Source: CAZTHM01 sp041946825 (GTDB lineage Bacteria > Acidobacteriota > Terriglobia > UBA7540). Taken from it: a stretch of DNA of 64,000 bases. Within the stretch, counting starts at the first letter, position 1. Each line of letters begins with the position of its first letter. The notes under the pieces were generated by a model. The model saw only the letters and a list, made by a program, of their open reading frames with translations. It was not told where the DNA came from and did no database searches. Positions 9,343 to 18,118 of the stretch are shown here, piece by piece. Position numbers and translations under genes: made by a program. The stretch is taken from contig JBHGBD010000013.1 of NCBI GenBank assembly GCA_041946825.1, positions 124,001 through 188,000 of the forward strand, written 5' to 3'.

Positions 9343-10071
9343 TCAGTGACGAATCCTGCCGGATCCCGCGAATTCGGCTTCGCGCCCCGACGGGATACCG
9401 CCTGACCCCGGTTCCTCCTCTCGGGCCAGGCACAGGAATGAAATCTGCGAGAAGGGTCCCAGCAGCTTTTCCTCGTGCGCAACTTTCAACCCCGCGAGCG
9501 CCAGTTCGGCCGAAAGCGACTGCGAGGTGGCGGGCCACCACGGACGGGCTCTCCTTTCCTTCAGCCAGAAACATGTATTCCCCAATTTAAATTTGAGCTT
9601 GGTGAGAGGATTGAGGATGGGATAACCCGCGACGATCCCTCGGCGCGCAACCCGGCGAAACTCACGCAGCACCCGCACTCTTGTGGCGGGCGGAAGGTGC
9701 CCCATGAACCTCAATGTGAAGACGTAATCGAATACGCCGTCGTCGAAAGGCAACGCTTCGCAGTCGCCCACCATGAAATTGCCGTTCCTCTGCCCCGCGC
9801 GGCGGCGGAATTCCCGGATCATGTGGCTCGAAATATCAATCCCGACGACTTGGTGCCCCAGGGCCTGGAGAAGCGGGACAAAGCGGCCCGTGCCCGTGGG
9901 CGCGTCGAGGATGAGCGAGCTGCTGAACACGCGTTCGCGGGTCAGCTTCTCAAGCGCCCTGAACTCCCGATCCCACATGAATCGGCGGAGAGGATTTGAA
10001 GTGATACGCCGGTCGTAGCCCGCGGCCTCGCGATCAAAATATGTCTGCTTTGCAGGGTAGGCTTGGAGCAT
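9343..10071 (-). CDS. Class I SAM-dependent methyltransferase
   Basis: A 242-residue Methyltransf_11-type enzyme. Motif I is LDAPTGTGRFVPLL (residues 55-68), followed by VVGIDIS for ribose binding and DYVFTLRFMGHL as the post-II region. The ATG at 10071 has AGGAA upstream and lies 5 bases past the ATP-grasp stop; the open frame continues upstream but would overlap that gene. Position directly after ATP-grasp and ComB/ComA-like genes suggests it methylates a sugar or the acid substituent made by that block. The substrate is not deducible from sequence. Confidence 0.87.
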   Translation of the reverse strand: MLQAYPAKQTYFDREAAGYDRRITSNPLRRFMWDREFRALEKLTRERVFSSSLILDAPTGTGRFVPLLQALGHQVVGIDISSHMIREFRRRAGQRNGNFMVGDCEALPFDDGVFDYVFTLRFMGHLPPATRVRVLREFRRVARRGIVAGYPILNPLTKLKFKLGNTCFWLKERRARPWWPATSQSLSAELALAGLKVAHEEKLLGPFSQISFLCLAREEEPGSGGIPSGREAEFAGSGRIRH

Positions 10072-10076
10072 AGTTC

Positions 10077-11390
10077 CTACCTTCCGCCCTCGGATTTCAA
10101 GGTTGGAGGGCCGATGGGAGGTCTCACGCTCGCCCTGCCGACCAGCCGAAGAGCCAGCCAGCGAGCACGCGCGCGAAGGGTCCATCGGCGCGCCGCCGTC
10201 GCGAGGAGCCGCGACAAGCGCCTCATCACTTCGACCGAGCGCACGGCAAGCATGGTCAGGAATGGCTTCGGATCATCCCATGCAAAGTAAGCGGCCTCTT
10301 GAATCCCGCGAAGAGAGGAGACCCATTGACCGAAGGTCAGTGCGCCTTCCAGGTAATAGCGGCCGCAGGAAGCCAGGTCGAGATCCTCGACCATCCATTT
10401 CCGGCCGTCCGGAGCGCTTGAACGAGGAACCTCCTGCCCGGTCAGGTCGAGATACAAAGCCCGCGCCACGTCCATACCGCCATCCGCGACGAACAGCCGG
10501 AAAGTCGCTCCGATTCTGGGATTAACGTCGAGGACCTTGTACTTGCCATCGCGCTCGTCGTACCGAAAACCAATATCCAGAATTCCCCGGTATCGAACCG
10601 CCTTCATGAAGTGGCGGGTCAACTCGTCGACCGCGGGATTCCACTGGCAGATGCCGAGGCTCGTTGAGCCAGTGTGAATCGGGCACTGCCGGATCTTCTT
10701 TCCAGTGAAAGCGATCAGGCACTCTGAGTCGGCATTGAAGTATCCGTTAAACATCCAGATCGAGTCGTCGCCACCGGGAATGTATTCCTGGATCAGAAAG
10801 ACGGGGTCAGCGGGGTCCTCAAGCGCATCGTATTTCTCCAGCAGCTCCTGTGGAGTTTTCACGATGAACATCTTCTTGCGAAACTTGTCGAACGACCGCT
10901 GGCTGTCGATGGCCTTCAGCATGACGGGGAAGGTTGCGCTCTCCAGAAAACGCAGAACCTCATTCCGCGAGCGAGGCGCAATGGTTTCCGGCGTGGGGAT
11001 CCCGACGCGCCGGGCGAGCAGATGCATTTCCATCTTGTCGCGAAGCTGGCGCGCCAAGCCGGCGGGCTGTTCGGGAAAGGCGTACCAGGCTTTCAGTTGC
11101 TCGGCGTGATCGGCAACAAAGACGGCTGTTCGGTCGGTGGTCGGAATCAGAATCGCCCGCCGGCCGATCGACCGAGCGGCGCGAAGCAAATAATCGACCG
11201 ACAATGGCCCCGGTTGACGCTCGACGTCCCAGAGGAACTTTCCCCGGCAATAGACCGAGGAGTAGGTTGGCGCCCAGTGGTCGGGATCGACGTTGTACAC
11301 TGCGACGCCCAGGCGGCCCAGGCTTCGCATGATGTTGAGGCCGCCGTGACCGTCCGACCGAAGCACGACAACCGGTGTGGAAGTATTCAT
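10077..11390 (-). CDS. ATP-grasp carboligase
   Basis: A 437-residue ATP-grasp enzyme of the type that activates a carboxylate as acyl phosphate and joins it to an amine or similar nucleophile. The N-terminal pre-ATP-grasp domain begins VVVLRSDGHGGLNIMRSLG (residues 7-25). The ATP-binding region includes PVMLKAIDSQ and FLIQEYIPGGDDS, and the metal-binding end is LDIGFRYDERDG...VLDVNPRIGAT. It resembles the predicted carboligase group COG3919. The ATG at 11390 is 5 bases beyond the ComB-like stop. The context suggests coupling of the ComA/ComB-derived acid to an amino sugar or amine; this is inference. The last 60 residues are basic. Confidence 0.82.
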   Translation of the reverse strand: MNTSTPVVVLRSDGHGGLNIMRSLGRLGVAVYNVDPDHWAPTYSSVYCRGKFLWDVERQPGPLSVDYLLRAARSIGRRAILIPTTDRTAVFVADHAEQLKAWYAFPEQPAGLARQLRDKMEMHLLARRVGIPTPETIAPRSRNEVLRFLESATFPVMLKAIDSQRSFDKFRKKMFIVKTPQELLEKYDALEDPADPVFLIQEYIPGGDDSIWMFNGYFNADSECLIAFTGKKIRQCPIHTGSTSLGICQWNPAVDELTRHFMKAVRYRGILDIGFRYDERDGKYKVLDVNPRIGATFRLFVADGGMDVARALYLDLTGQEVPRSSAPDGRKWMVEDLDLASCGRYYLEGALTFGQWVSSLRGIQEAAYFAWDDPKPFLTMLAVRSVEVMRRLSRLLATAARRWTLRARARWLALRLVGRASVRPPIGPPTLKSEGGR

Positions 11391-11395
11391 GACTC

Positions 11396-12196
11396 TCAAA
11401 AGGCGGCGAGGATGCCTTCCCGCGGACGGAGCGCGGAAGCCCGATGCGGAAAGCTTGGCCTCGCGACGATGTCCCCCGTTACGACTTCTCCGTGGCGCAG
11501 CGTGAAGATGTCGTCCAAGTCGTTGATGTGGCCGAGAATAAATTCCAGGTCTTCCAACTGATTGCTCCTTTTCAAATAGGCGACGCTTTTGCCTCCCAGG
11601 ATTGCCTCCGGCCTCGAATTTCCCCACCTGCGAACGATCTCGAAAGTCCTTCGATCGAGAGGCTCGTACCCTGATTCCATCAGGCCGCGCGCGATCCAGG
11701 CGCAGCAGACCTGGTCTTCTTCCCGGAATTCATCGCGGCTCCCTGCTCCGATCAGAACCACGCGCGAATGCTGAGCAGGCAGGCGAGCAGCCAGGGACGC
11801 CGCGTTGCGAAAGCAGGCCAGGTACACAGCGTCACGCCGCCGGGCCTTGTGCAGCAGGCGCGTGCCGGAGGAAGACAGAAGAATCACGGGACGATTCAAA
11901 TCATCACGGGCCGCAAGCCTGGCGGGGCTGTTGTTCATGTGGAAACCCGCCGGAAGTTCCCCGCTGGTTTCGCCGGCCAGCAGGGCGCGAGGCATTTTTG
12001 CCGCGAGCCGAAATGCCGCTTGGAGCGAGGCAACCGGAAAGCATCTTCGCCCTGCGGCGGCTGCGGTGACCGCGGAGGTCGTGGCGCGGATCACATCGAT
12101 CGCAACGATGGCGTAAGACTCCGGGTAGGAGGCAACACTCTCCGGAAAGCAGTCAATGGCGACGACGCGTTCCTTGTGGATGGGCGTGGAGAACAT
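11396..12196 (-). CDS. comB: 2-phosphosulfolactate phosphatase-like protein (ComB family)
   Basis: A 266-residue ComB-family protein. In coenzyme M biosynthesis and in spore-forming bacilli ComB removes phosphate from 2-phosphosulfolactate to give sulfolactate. Family landmarks are in order: IVAIDVIRATTSAV (residues 30-43), LLAGETSGELPAGFHMNNSP, VILLSSSGTRLL (TTNGT in typical members), the FRNA segment, and GAGSRDEFREEDQVCCAW. Its ATG shares one base with the stop of the ComA-like gene (TGATG), so the two are almost certainly co-translated. It has a clear partner upstream and an ATP-grasp ligase downstream, inside an EPS operon rather than a coenzyme M locus. Confidence 0.82.
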   Translation of the reverse strand: MFSTPIHKERVVAIDCFPESVASYPESYAIVAIDVIRATTSAVTAAAAGRRCFPVASLQAAFRLAAKMPRALLAGETSGELPAGFHMNNSPARLAARDDLNRPVILLSSSGTRLLHKARRRDAVYLACFRNAASLAARLPAQHSRVVLIGAGSRDEFREEDQVCCAWIARGLMESGYEPLDRRTFEIVRRWGNSRPEAILGGKSVAYLKRSNQLEDLEFILGHINDLDDIFTLRHGEVVTGDIVARPSFPHRASALRPREGILAAF

Positions 12197-13032
12197 CAGG
12201 CTAGCCGCTCCATCGCGGCGCGCTCAGGCATGAGGCGCGGCTTGCTGAACGCGTCGGAATGAAGGCCCCGGCGGTAGATTTCCACGCGCAGCACTTCCTC
12301 CAGGCGGACATTGCAGAGGTGAACCTCGCGGCCGAAGTGCTCCAGGAGCGCGAACTGGCTGGGCTTGTTGGGGGCTTCAAACATCAGCACCCGCAGTCCG
12401 AATGCGGCGGCCAGGCGTTCCGCGAAGGGAATGTTCAGATTGCCATTCTCGTCAAATAGGCCGACGTTAAGCGCGCTCTCACGTGCCTCGACCACGAGTT
12501 GGAGGGCCCCGCTTTCCAGCCACTCCTCGCCTTGATTGATAAGCACTTCAATGGCGGTGCTTGTGAACGGCCCGGTGTGTTTTTTGCCCAGTTCGAACTG
12601 GACCTCGAGGCCTCTTTGGTTCGCCATGCGAACGATCTCCCGCGGCGAGAGAGAGAGGGTCGTGAAACCTTCGCCACACTCGATGCGGGTGTATCCGATA
12701 TCGGCGCACAGGTCGAGATAGGCCGGAAGCTCATCCATGGCGGTGGCGATCTCGAATGGTCCGCCGCCGGTGACCGTGGGTACGCGATAGCGCTTTGCGG
12801 CCGCCACCTTGCGGCGCGTCGCCGACTCGTCGGCAATCAGCCAGCACGCCATCGAAATCTTCAGAATCGAGTAAAGATGTGAGCTCTGCTCCAAATGGCC
12901 TTCGAGGGTCACCGGATCGTAGCCGGGGTCGAAAGGGCTCGTCAGCGGAGCGAGTTCGGCCACGCCCAACCTCCGGAGAAAGTCATGCGTATGGTGTTGC
13001 GGCTTCTTGGTGATTTCCTGAAGTTTCCGCAT
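12196..13032 (-). CDS. comA: Phosphosulfolactate synthase-like protein (ComA family), divergent
   Basis: A 278-residue TIM-barrel protein of the ComA family. ComA adds sulfite to phosphoenolpyruvate to make phosphosulfolactate. Conserved blocks are GGGPFEIA, VQFELGKKHTG, VVEARESALNVGLFDENG (typical members have EGRESG..IGLFD) and MFEAPNKPSQFALLEHFG...LCNV. The segment that in archaeal ComA reads KFGWGT is replaced here by KISMACWLI, so the substrate or chemistry may have shifted. The ATG at 13032 has AGGAGG 8 bases upstream, one of the strongest ribosome binding sites in the operon. It overlaps the ComB-like gene by one base. No ComC dehydrogenase is seen in the window. Confidence 0.8.
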   Translation of the reverse strand: MRKLQEITKKPQHHTHDFLRRLGVAELAPLTSPFDPGYDPVTLEGHLEQSSHLYSILKISMACWLIADESATRRKVAAAKRYRVPTVTGGGPFEIATAMDELPAYLDLCADIGYTRIECGEGFTTLSLSPREIVRMANQRGLEVQFELGKKHTGPFTSTAIEVLINQGEEWLESGALQLVVEARESALNVGLFDENGNLNIPFAERLAAAFGLRVLMFEAPNKPSQFALLEHFGREVHLCNVRLEEVLRVEIYRRGLHSDAFSKPRLMPERAAMERLA

Positions 13033-13066
13033 CCGTATTACCTCCTAGAGGGACACTCGTCGCTGG

Positions 13067-13984
13067 TCATGCCGGCTTTCTGGCGAGGACGACATATCCG
13101 ATTCCTGTTGAGCGGAGAATCGAGGATCCTCGATCCGCAAGGCGCTGGAGCTTGCGATGCAGCCGGATGCCGAAGGGGTCGGAGAAGAGCTGCAGCTTGA
13201 GGAATGTGAAGGGGCCGAACCCGAACGTCCTTCCTTCCACTTTGACCAACCCGACGTCCGAGAGCAGGGAGTCAAATTCTCTGATGGTATGGAAACGCAG
13301 GCGAGGACCGCGAGATGCACCTTCGAGTATCCCCCAGCTCTCAAGACGGTCGCGGATTTTCCGCCGCCAGCCTCGCAGCCCGGGAAAACAAAGGGGATCA
13401 AGAATATTGGTGAGAGACCAGGAATTGTCCACCGCCAGGATGATGTGACCTCCTGGTCTGATGACGCGCGACAGCTCTCGCAAAGCCGAATTCGGATCGT
13501 CAACCCAGGGAATCACCCCGATCGCCAGCGCGGCATCGAACTTTCTATCGGGAAAGTTGAGCCTTTGGATGTCACCCAAGCCGGCTTGTACTCTTTGATG
13601 GACATTCGCGGTCTTGGCCAATCTCCGTGTCTGCTCGACCATCGCCGGCACGGCATCCACGGCATGCACAGCAAAACCGCGCTGCGCCAGAGCGACGGCA
13701 AAGAAGCCCGCGCCGCATCCAACGTCCAACACCCGCGAGCCCGAAGGGAGGTCGAGCTGGTTCACGAGGTCCAGCACGATGTCTTTCCTGACCCTGTAAA
13801 GGAATCCCGAGAGCCCGTCGGAGAAATAAACATCCCGCCAGTGGGACGCCCTTGCCTGAAGGTAGCTATTCAGCATTTCTTCGCGATTGGCTGGATTCCA
13901 AACCGCCGCGAGGTATGGAACGGAGTGCCCCAACGCTGGGAGCGAGAGGTGGAGTGTAGGCAGAAATGTCGCCATTGGGGTCAC
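13067..13984 (-). CDS. Class I SAM-dependent methyltransferase
   Basis: A 305-residue methyltransferase of the UbiE/Methyltransf_25 type. Motif I is VLDVGCGAGFFAVAL, followed by VHAVDAVPAMVEQ and FDAALAIGVIPWV; RVIRPGGHIILAVD is the motif III region. The C-terminal third (FHTIREFDSLL...) follows the pattern of sugar or small-molecule methylases. The GTG at 13984 overlaps the stop of the sugar-phosphate transferase as GTGA; an ATG three codons later is an alternative. It is the first gene of the block that also holds ComA, ComB and ATP-grasp, so it may act on the same decoration. Confidence 0.87.
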   Translation of the reverse strand: MTPMATFLPTLHLSLPALGHSVPYLAAVWNPANREEMLNSYLQARASHWRDVYFSDGLSGFLYRVRKDIVLDLVNQLDLPSGSRVLDVGCGAGFFAVALAQRGFAVHAVDAVPAMVEQTRRLAKTANVHQRVQAGLGDIQRLNFPDRKFDAALAIGVIPWVDDPNSALRELSRVIRPGGHIILAVDNSWSLTNILDPLCFPGLRGWRRKIRDRLESWGILEGASRGPRLRFHTIREFDSLLSDVGLVKVEGRTFGFGPFTFLKLQLFSDPFGIRLHRKLQRLADRGSSILRSTGIGYVVLARKPA

Positions 13985-15420
13985 GCCGCTCCGGAACCTT
14001 TGAGAACCGCCGGGATGGTGCCGAGGATGATTTCAAGATCCAGCCAGAGAGACCACCGATCGATGTATTGCATGTCGAGCTCCATCCACTTTTCGAACGG
14101 GATGGAATTTCTTCCGCTCATCTGCCAGAAGCAGGTAATTCCCGGGCGCACGCTGAACCGCCGGCGATGCCAGTCCTGATCGAATCCCTCATAATCGCGG
14201 ACGGGCAGGGGCCGTGGGCCGACCAGGCTCATCTCGCCCTTCAACACGTTGAGCAGTTGCGGGAGTTCGTCGAGACTGGTCTTGCGCAGAAACCGTCCGA
14301 TGGGTGTGATGCGCGGGTCCGACGAGATTTTGAAGACCGGTCCGTTCATCTCATTCAGTTTCTCCAATTCCGCCTGGCGGGCCTCGGCGTCAGGGACCAT
14401 CGTTCGGAATTTGCACAGGCGAAAGAGTCGCTTGTTCAGCCCCAGCCTTTCTTGAATGAAGAACACCGGCCCGGGGGAAGTCAGCTTGATCAGCGCGGCC
14501 ACCACCAGAAAGACCGGAGAAAGAAGGATCAGGGAGATGAGGGACAGGGTGAAATCCAGGGCGCGCTTGACCATGAGCAGCGAGGCGTCGCCGGGACCAG
14601 AGTAGAGTGTGACGAGCGGGTTTCCGTCGAAATCGTCCGCGACGTACCGCGCGACTTTGGGTTCGACGAGCAGGGGAAGGAAATGCACCACGATCCCCTG
14701 GACCTCGCACAGCGACACAATGCGGGCGGCGGTGTAATAATGGGAGCGAAACGGGAGACCGATGATGACGTCATCGACGACGTGTTTGCGGAGGAACTCG
14801 GCAGTGGTGTCGAAATCGCAGACCACTTTGTAACCTGTCTGGTGGAAGCCCTCCAGCCCCGGCCAAGGTCCGTCCGCAAACCCGATGATCCGATAGCCCA
14901 ATCCGGGCTTCGATTCCAGCTTGCGTGCGAATTCCACAGACCGCTGGTTGGTACCGACCATCAGCACGTTCCGAACATGGCGGCCGGCTTGACTTCGACG
15001 CGTGAGTACGTACACCGTCAGCAAGCGGCTGGACGCGATAAACAAGAAGCTTGCGGCCCAAAAGGTCACCATGAAGAGCGGGTCGACCAGCCGAATGTTC
15101 GCTACGATCGACGCGAGACCCGCGAAGAGCGTGCACAGGGAAGTCGCTTGCGCCACCTCAAGCAACTGCTCCCGTCGCGCCGAAAGGCGTTGCAGATTGT
15201 AAAGGCCAAATGTCGAAAAGATGATGCGCCATGCGGTCAGGATCAGAAAGAAGAGGATGAAATTCTGGACCTTGATCCGGATGGAGAAGAATTCCGCCCA
15301 CGGCAAGTCTTTGGATTCTGACAGGACAGACAGGCTGGCCAAGCCGAAGGCCATGACCATCAGCAGTGAATCAGACACCTTCAGGAAGCGGGGAAGGAAG
15401 CGGGTTTGTGCATTACTCAT
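13981..15420 (-). CDS. Exopolysaccharide polyprenyl-phosphate glycosylphosphotransferase (WcaJ/GumD-like)
   Basis: A 479-residue initiating transferase that loads the first sugar-1-phosphate onto undecaprenyl phosphate. It has four N-terminal membrane segments, a CoA-binding-like Rossmann module near residues 130-260, then a re-entrant or membrane helix (SLISLILLSPVFLVVAALI) and the catalytic bacterial sugar transferase domain. Catalytic motifs are visible: KFRTMVPDA, SDPRITPIGRFLRKTSLDELPQL..., SLVGPRP and RPGITCFWQMSGRN. The ATG at 15420 is chosen because AAGGTGA sits 7-8 bases upstream; an earlier in-frame start at 15471 would overlap the UXS gene. It sets the pathway as lipid-linked and probably Wzx/Wzy-dependent. 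Confidence 0.93.
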   Translation of the reverse strand: MSNAQTRFLPRFLKVSDSLLMVMAFGLASLSVLSESKDLPWAEFFSIRIKVQNFILFFLILTAWRIIFSTFGLYNLQRLSARREQLLEVAQATSLCTLFAGLASIVANIRLVDPLFMVTFWAASFLFIASSRLLTVYVLTRRSQAGRHVRNVLMVGTNQRSVEFARKLESKPGLGYRIIGFADGPWPGLEGFHQTGYKVVCDFDTTAEFLRKHVVDDVIIGLPFRSHYYTAARIVSLCEVQGIVVHFLPLLVEPKVARYVADDFDGNPLVTLYSGPGDASLLMVKRALDFTLSLISLILLSPVFLVVAALIKLTSPGPVFFIQERLGLNKRLFRLCKFRTMVPDAEARQAELEKLNEMNGPVFKISSDPRITPIGRFLRKTSLDELPQLLNVLKGEMSLVGPRPLPVRDYEGFDQDWHRRRFSVRPGITCFWQMSGRNSIPFEKWMELDMQYIDRWSLWLDLEIILGTIPAVLKGSGAA

Positions 15421-15460
15421 ATGGGCGTCACCTTGAATACAGGAACTCTCGAACGGACGT

Positions 15461-16522
15461 TTACGAATCAATCTGCGCGACGCTGGCTGGAACCTGGCGG
15501 GGAATAACGGGACGTGACGTCGCGGTGGCGGGGCGCGCGAGGAACTCCCGGAAGTAGGGAATCGTGCGGCGAACCCCCTCTTTCAGCGGCACGCGTGGCC
15601 GCCAACCGAGAAGGGTCTCCGCCCTGAGCAAATCGGGACGGCGCATTTGGGGGTCGTCTTCGGGAAGGGGTTCGAAGACGATCTTACTTTGGCTGCGCGT
15701 CTCGCGGATGATGAGGCGGGCAAAATCCAGCAGCCCCATTTCTTCGGGATTCCCCAGGTTCACGGGTCCTCGGGCCTCGGAAAGGAGCAGACGAAAGAGA
15801 CCATCGATCAGGTCACTCACGTAGCAAAAGCTGCGTGTCTGTTTACCGTCGCCGTACACGGTGAGGGGATCGTTTCGCAGCGCCTGCAGGAGGAAGTTGG
15901 GGAGGACGCGTCCATCGTCGGGGCGCATCCGCTCTCCGTAGGTGTTAAATATCCGGGCGATTCGAACCTTAATATTATGTTCCCGGGTGTACCCCATCGT
16001 CAGCGCTTCAGCATAACGTTTGGCTTCGTCATAGCAGCTTCGTGGGCCGATCGGGTTGACCCGGCCCCAATAGCTTTCGGCCTGCGGGTGGACTTCGGGG
16101 TCGCCGTACACCTCAGAGGTCGAAGCGAGCAGGAAGACGCTGCCATAGCGCTTGGCGAGCCCCAGGGCGTTGAGCGTGCCTACGCCGCCAACTTTAAGCG
16201 TGTGGATGGGATAGCGTTGATAGTCCTTCGGGCTGGCAGGAGAGGCGAGATGCAGGACGAAGTCCAACCGGTGACCGCTGCCGTTCCCCCACCCGGGCTT
16301 GGCACGCGCCCCTTCCAGAATCTTGTCGAGGTCGATGGGAACCGTCACATCGTGGGCGACGAAAAGGAATCGCGAGTGGTCCATGAGATGCCGCAGGTTC
16401 TCGATGCGGCCGGTCAGAAGATTGTCGAGGCAGATGACCTCGTGGCCTTCCTGAATGAGACGGTCGCACAGATGCGAACCGAGGAAGCCCGCGCCGCCCG
16501 TGACCAAACTTCGTGGTGTCAT
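15461..16522 (-). CDS. UDP-glucuronate decarboxylase-like (UXS family) epimerase/dehydratase
   Basis: A 353-residue extended SDR. UXS converts UDP-glucuronate to UDP-xylose. The NAD motif is GGAGFLGSH (residues 9-17). The catalytic YxxxK is in SCYDEAKRYAE (Y164, K168), and the HLASPASPKDYQRYPIHTLK block is characteristic of UXS. An extra 13-residue insert lies near residues 71-83. Its ATG overlaps the stop of the UDP-glucose dehydrogenase gene as ATGA, which supplies UDP-glucuronate, so the two enzymes form a natural UDP-glucose to UDP-xylose path in the cytoplasm. A related sugar-nucleotide decarboxylase or epimerase role cannot be excluded. Confidence 0.9.
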   Translation of the reverse strand: MTPRSLVTGGAGFLGSHLCDRLIQEGHEVICLDNLLTGRIENLRHLMDHSRFLFVAHDVTVPIDLDKILEGARAKPGWGNGSGHRLDFVLHLASPASPKDYQRYPIHTLKVGGVGTLNALGLAKRYGSVFLLASTSEVYGDPEVHPQAESYWGRVNPIGPRSCYDEAKRYAEALTMGYTREHNIKVRIARIFNTYGERMRPDDGRVLPNFLLQALRNDPLTVYGDGKQTRSFCYVSDLIDGLFRLLLSEARGPVNLGNPEEMGLLDFARLIIRETRSQSKIVFEPLPEDDPQMRRPDLLRAETLLGWRPRVPLKEGVRRTIPYFREFLARPATATSRPVIPRQVPASVAQIDS

Positions 16523-18042
16523 GGTTGAAGTCCTCGATAGGAAGGATTTTCTTCACGCGCAGGAACGTGAACGTGAGTTGAAGCTGCAACTTGCCGTCGG
16601 CCTACTTCCATGTCAGGCCACGTATCGCCACCCCGTCCCATGCCAATGTATTCAAATCCCGCGGCGCGGATCGTTTCGGGATCAAAGAAGTTGCGCCCGT
16701 CCAGGACGATGGGAACTTCCATCAGTTCGCGCACGCGGGACCAATCCAGATCGCGGAATTCGTCCCACTCCGTAACGAGCAGAAGGGCCTGAGTCCCCGC
16801 GGCGGCCTCGTAGGGCGAAGAGCAATACATCATGCCTTCCGTCGCATTTCCGAGCGCCTGCTGAACGCTTGGAATGGCTTGAGGATCATAGAGACGCACC
16901 GAGGCGCCCTCCTGGAGCAGCGAATTGATAATCCGCAGGCTCGCCGCCTCGCGCACGTCGTCAGTACCTGGCTTGAACGCCAACCCCAGGATGCCGATGG
17001 ACTTCCCGTTCAAAACCCACAATGCATTTCGCAGTTTCCGCAGGAATATCTCAACCTGGCGAAGGTTGATGTTTTCAACGCTCTGGAGCAGACCCGAATC
17101 CACACCTTTTCCGTCCAGGAGATGGATGAACGCGCGGAGATCTTTGGGGAAACAGTAGCCGCCAAAGCCCAGGCCTGCGTTGAGGAAGTCCGGTCCGATG
17201 CGCTTGTCCATTCCGATCCCGCGCGCCACCATGTTCACGTCCGCGCCGACGGCATCGCAGGCCTCCGCAACCAGATTGATGTAGGAAATCTTCATCGCCA
17301 GGAAGGCGTTGGAGGCGTATTTGATCAGCTCTGCCGTGGTCAGGTCGCAGACGAGGAGGTTGGCCTGGAGCGGCCTGTAAATCGTCTCCAGGGTCTCACG
17401 CGCCCGCGGGGATTCAACCCCGAGCACGATGCGATTCGGCCGGAAAAAGCCCTCGATGGCTTTCCCCTCCTGGATGAATTCCGGGTTCGAGGCCACGTCG
17501 AAGTCGCCGATGGCCTTTCGTGTCGGCCAACCCCAGGGCTCCCCCGCGTGATTTCCGTTACCATTTTCGCCGTTTGCCACTGCATTGGCGTAAAGGGTGA
17601 CGGTGCGCTTGATCCACTGCGCGGTGATGGCGGGCACGGTGCTTTTTTCTACGATCAGTTTGTAACCGTCAAGATTGCGCCCGATCAGGCGTGCGATCGA
17701 TTCAACCTGAGACAGATCTGCCTCGCCGTTCTGCCTTTGAGGTGTCCCCACGCAGAGGAAGATGACCGTGGCCTCGCGCACCGCTGCCAGAACGTCGCTC
17801 GTCGCCGTGAACCTGCCGCTGGCGAGGTGCTTGGAAAGAAGCACGTCGACTCCGGGTTCAAAGAACGGAACTCGCCCGGCGGCAATTTCGGAAACCTTCC
17901 TGGCATCTTGGTCGGCGCCGACTACCTTCCAGCCCAAGTCGGCCAGCCCCAATGCTGTCGGCAGGCCAACGTGTCCTAGTCCCAGAACGGCGATTCTGCA
18001 ATCGTCATGTCCATCAACACCCAGCAATCTGAATTCGCTCAT
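16519..18042 (-). CDS. UDP-glucose/GDP-mannose 6-dehydrogenase (Ugd family)
   Basis: A 507-residue NAD-dependent nucleotide-sugar dehydrogenase that oxidises UDP-glucose to UDP-glucuronate. The dinucleotide-binding motif is VLGLGHVGLPTA (residues 19-30), the central domain carries NAFLAMKISYINLVAE, and the catalytic cysteine C297 lies in GFGGYCFPKD. The C-terminal UDP-binding domain follows (GILGLAFKPGTDDVREA). Residues about 152-180 form a glycine/asparagine-rich insert absent from typical Ugd. The ending is longer than usual by about 40 residues. It is coupled to the UXS gene by a 4-base overlap; together they give UDP-GlcA and UDP-Xyl for the EPS. Confidence 0.92.
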   Translation of the reverse strand: MSEFRLLGVDGHDDCRIAVLGLGHVGLPTALGLADLGWKVVGADQDARKVSEIAAGRVPFFEPGVDVLLSKHLASGRFTATSDVLAAVREATVIFLCVGTPQRQNGEADLSQVESIARLIGRNLDGYKLIVEKSTVPAITAQWIKRTVTLYANAVANGENGNGNHAGEPWGWPTRKAIGDFDVASNPEFIQEGKAIEGFFRPNRIVLGVESPRARETLETIYRPLQANLLVCDLTTAELIKYASNAFLAMKISYINLVAEACDAVGADVNMVARGIGMDKRIGPDFLNAGLGFGGYCFPKDLRAFIHLLDGKGVDSGLLQSVENINLRQVEIFLRKLRNALWVLNGKSIGILGLAFKPGTDDVREAASLRIINSLLQEGASVRLYDPQAIPSVQQALGNATEGMMYCSSPYEAAAGTQALLLVTEWDEFRDLDWSRVRELMEVPIVLDGRNFFDPETIRAAGFEYIGMGRGGDTWPDMEVGRRQVAASTHVHVPAREENPSYRGLQP

Positions 18043-18118
18043 TTGTGAAACTCCTGCGAGGTTCTTTGCTCAGGGAATGTCAATGCGTACTGAAGCGGTC
18101 TTCGGGTGCGCGGTAGGT

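Noticed and set aside
16591..17979. Plus-strand open frame opposite UDP-glucose dehydrogenase
   Set aside because: Antisense of an unmistakable enzyme; no start signal.
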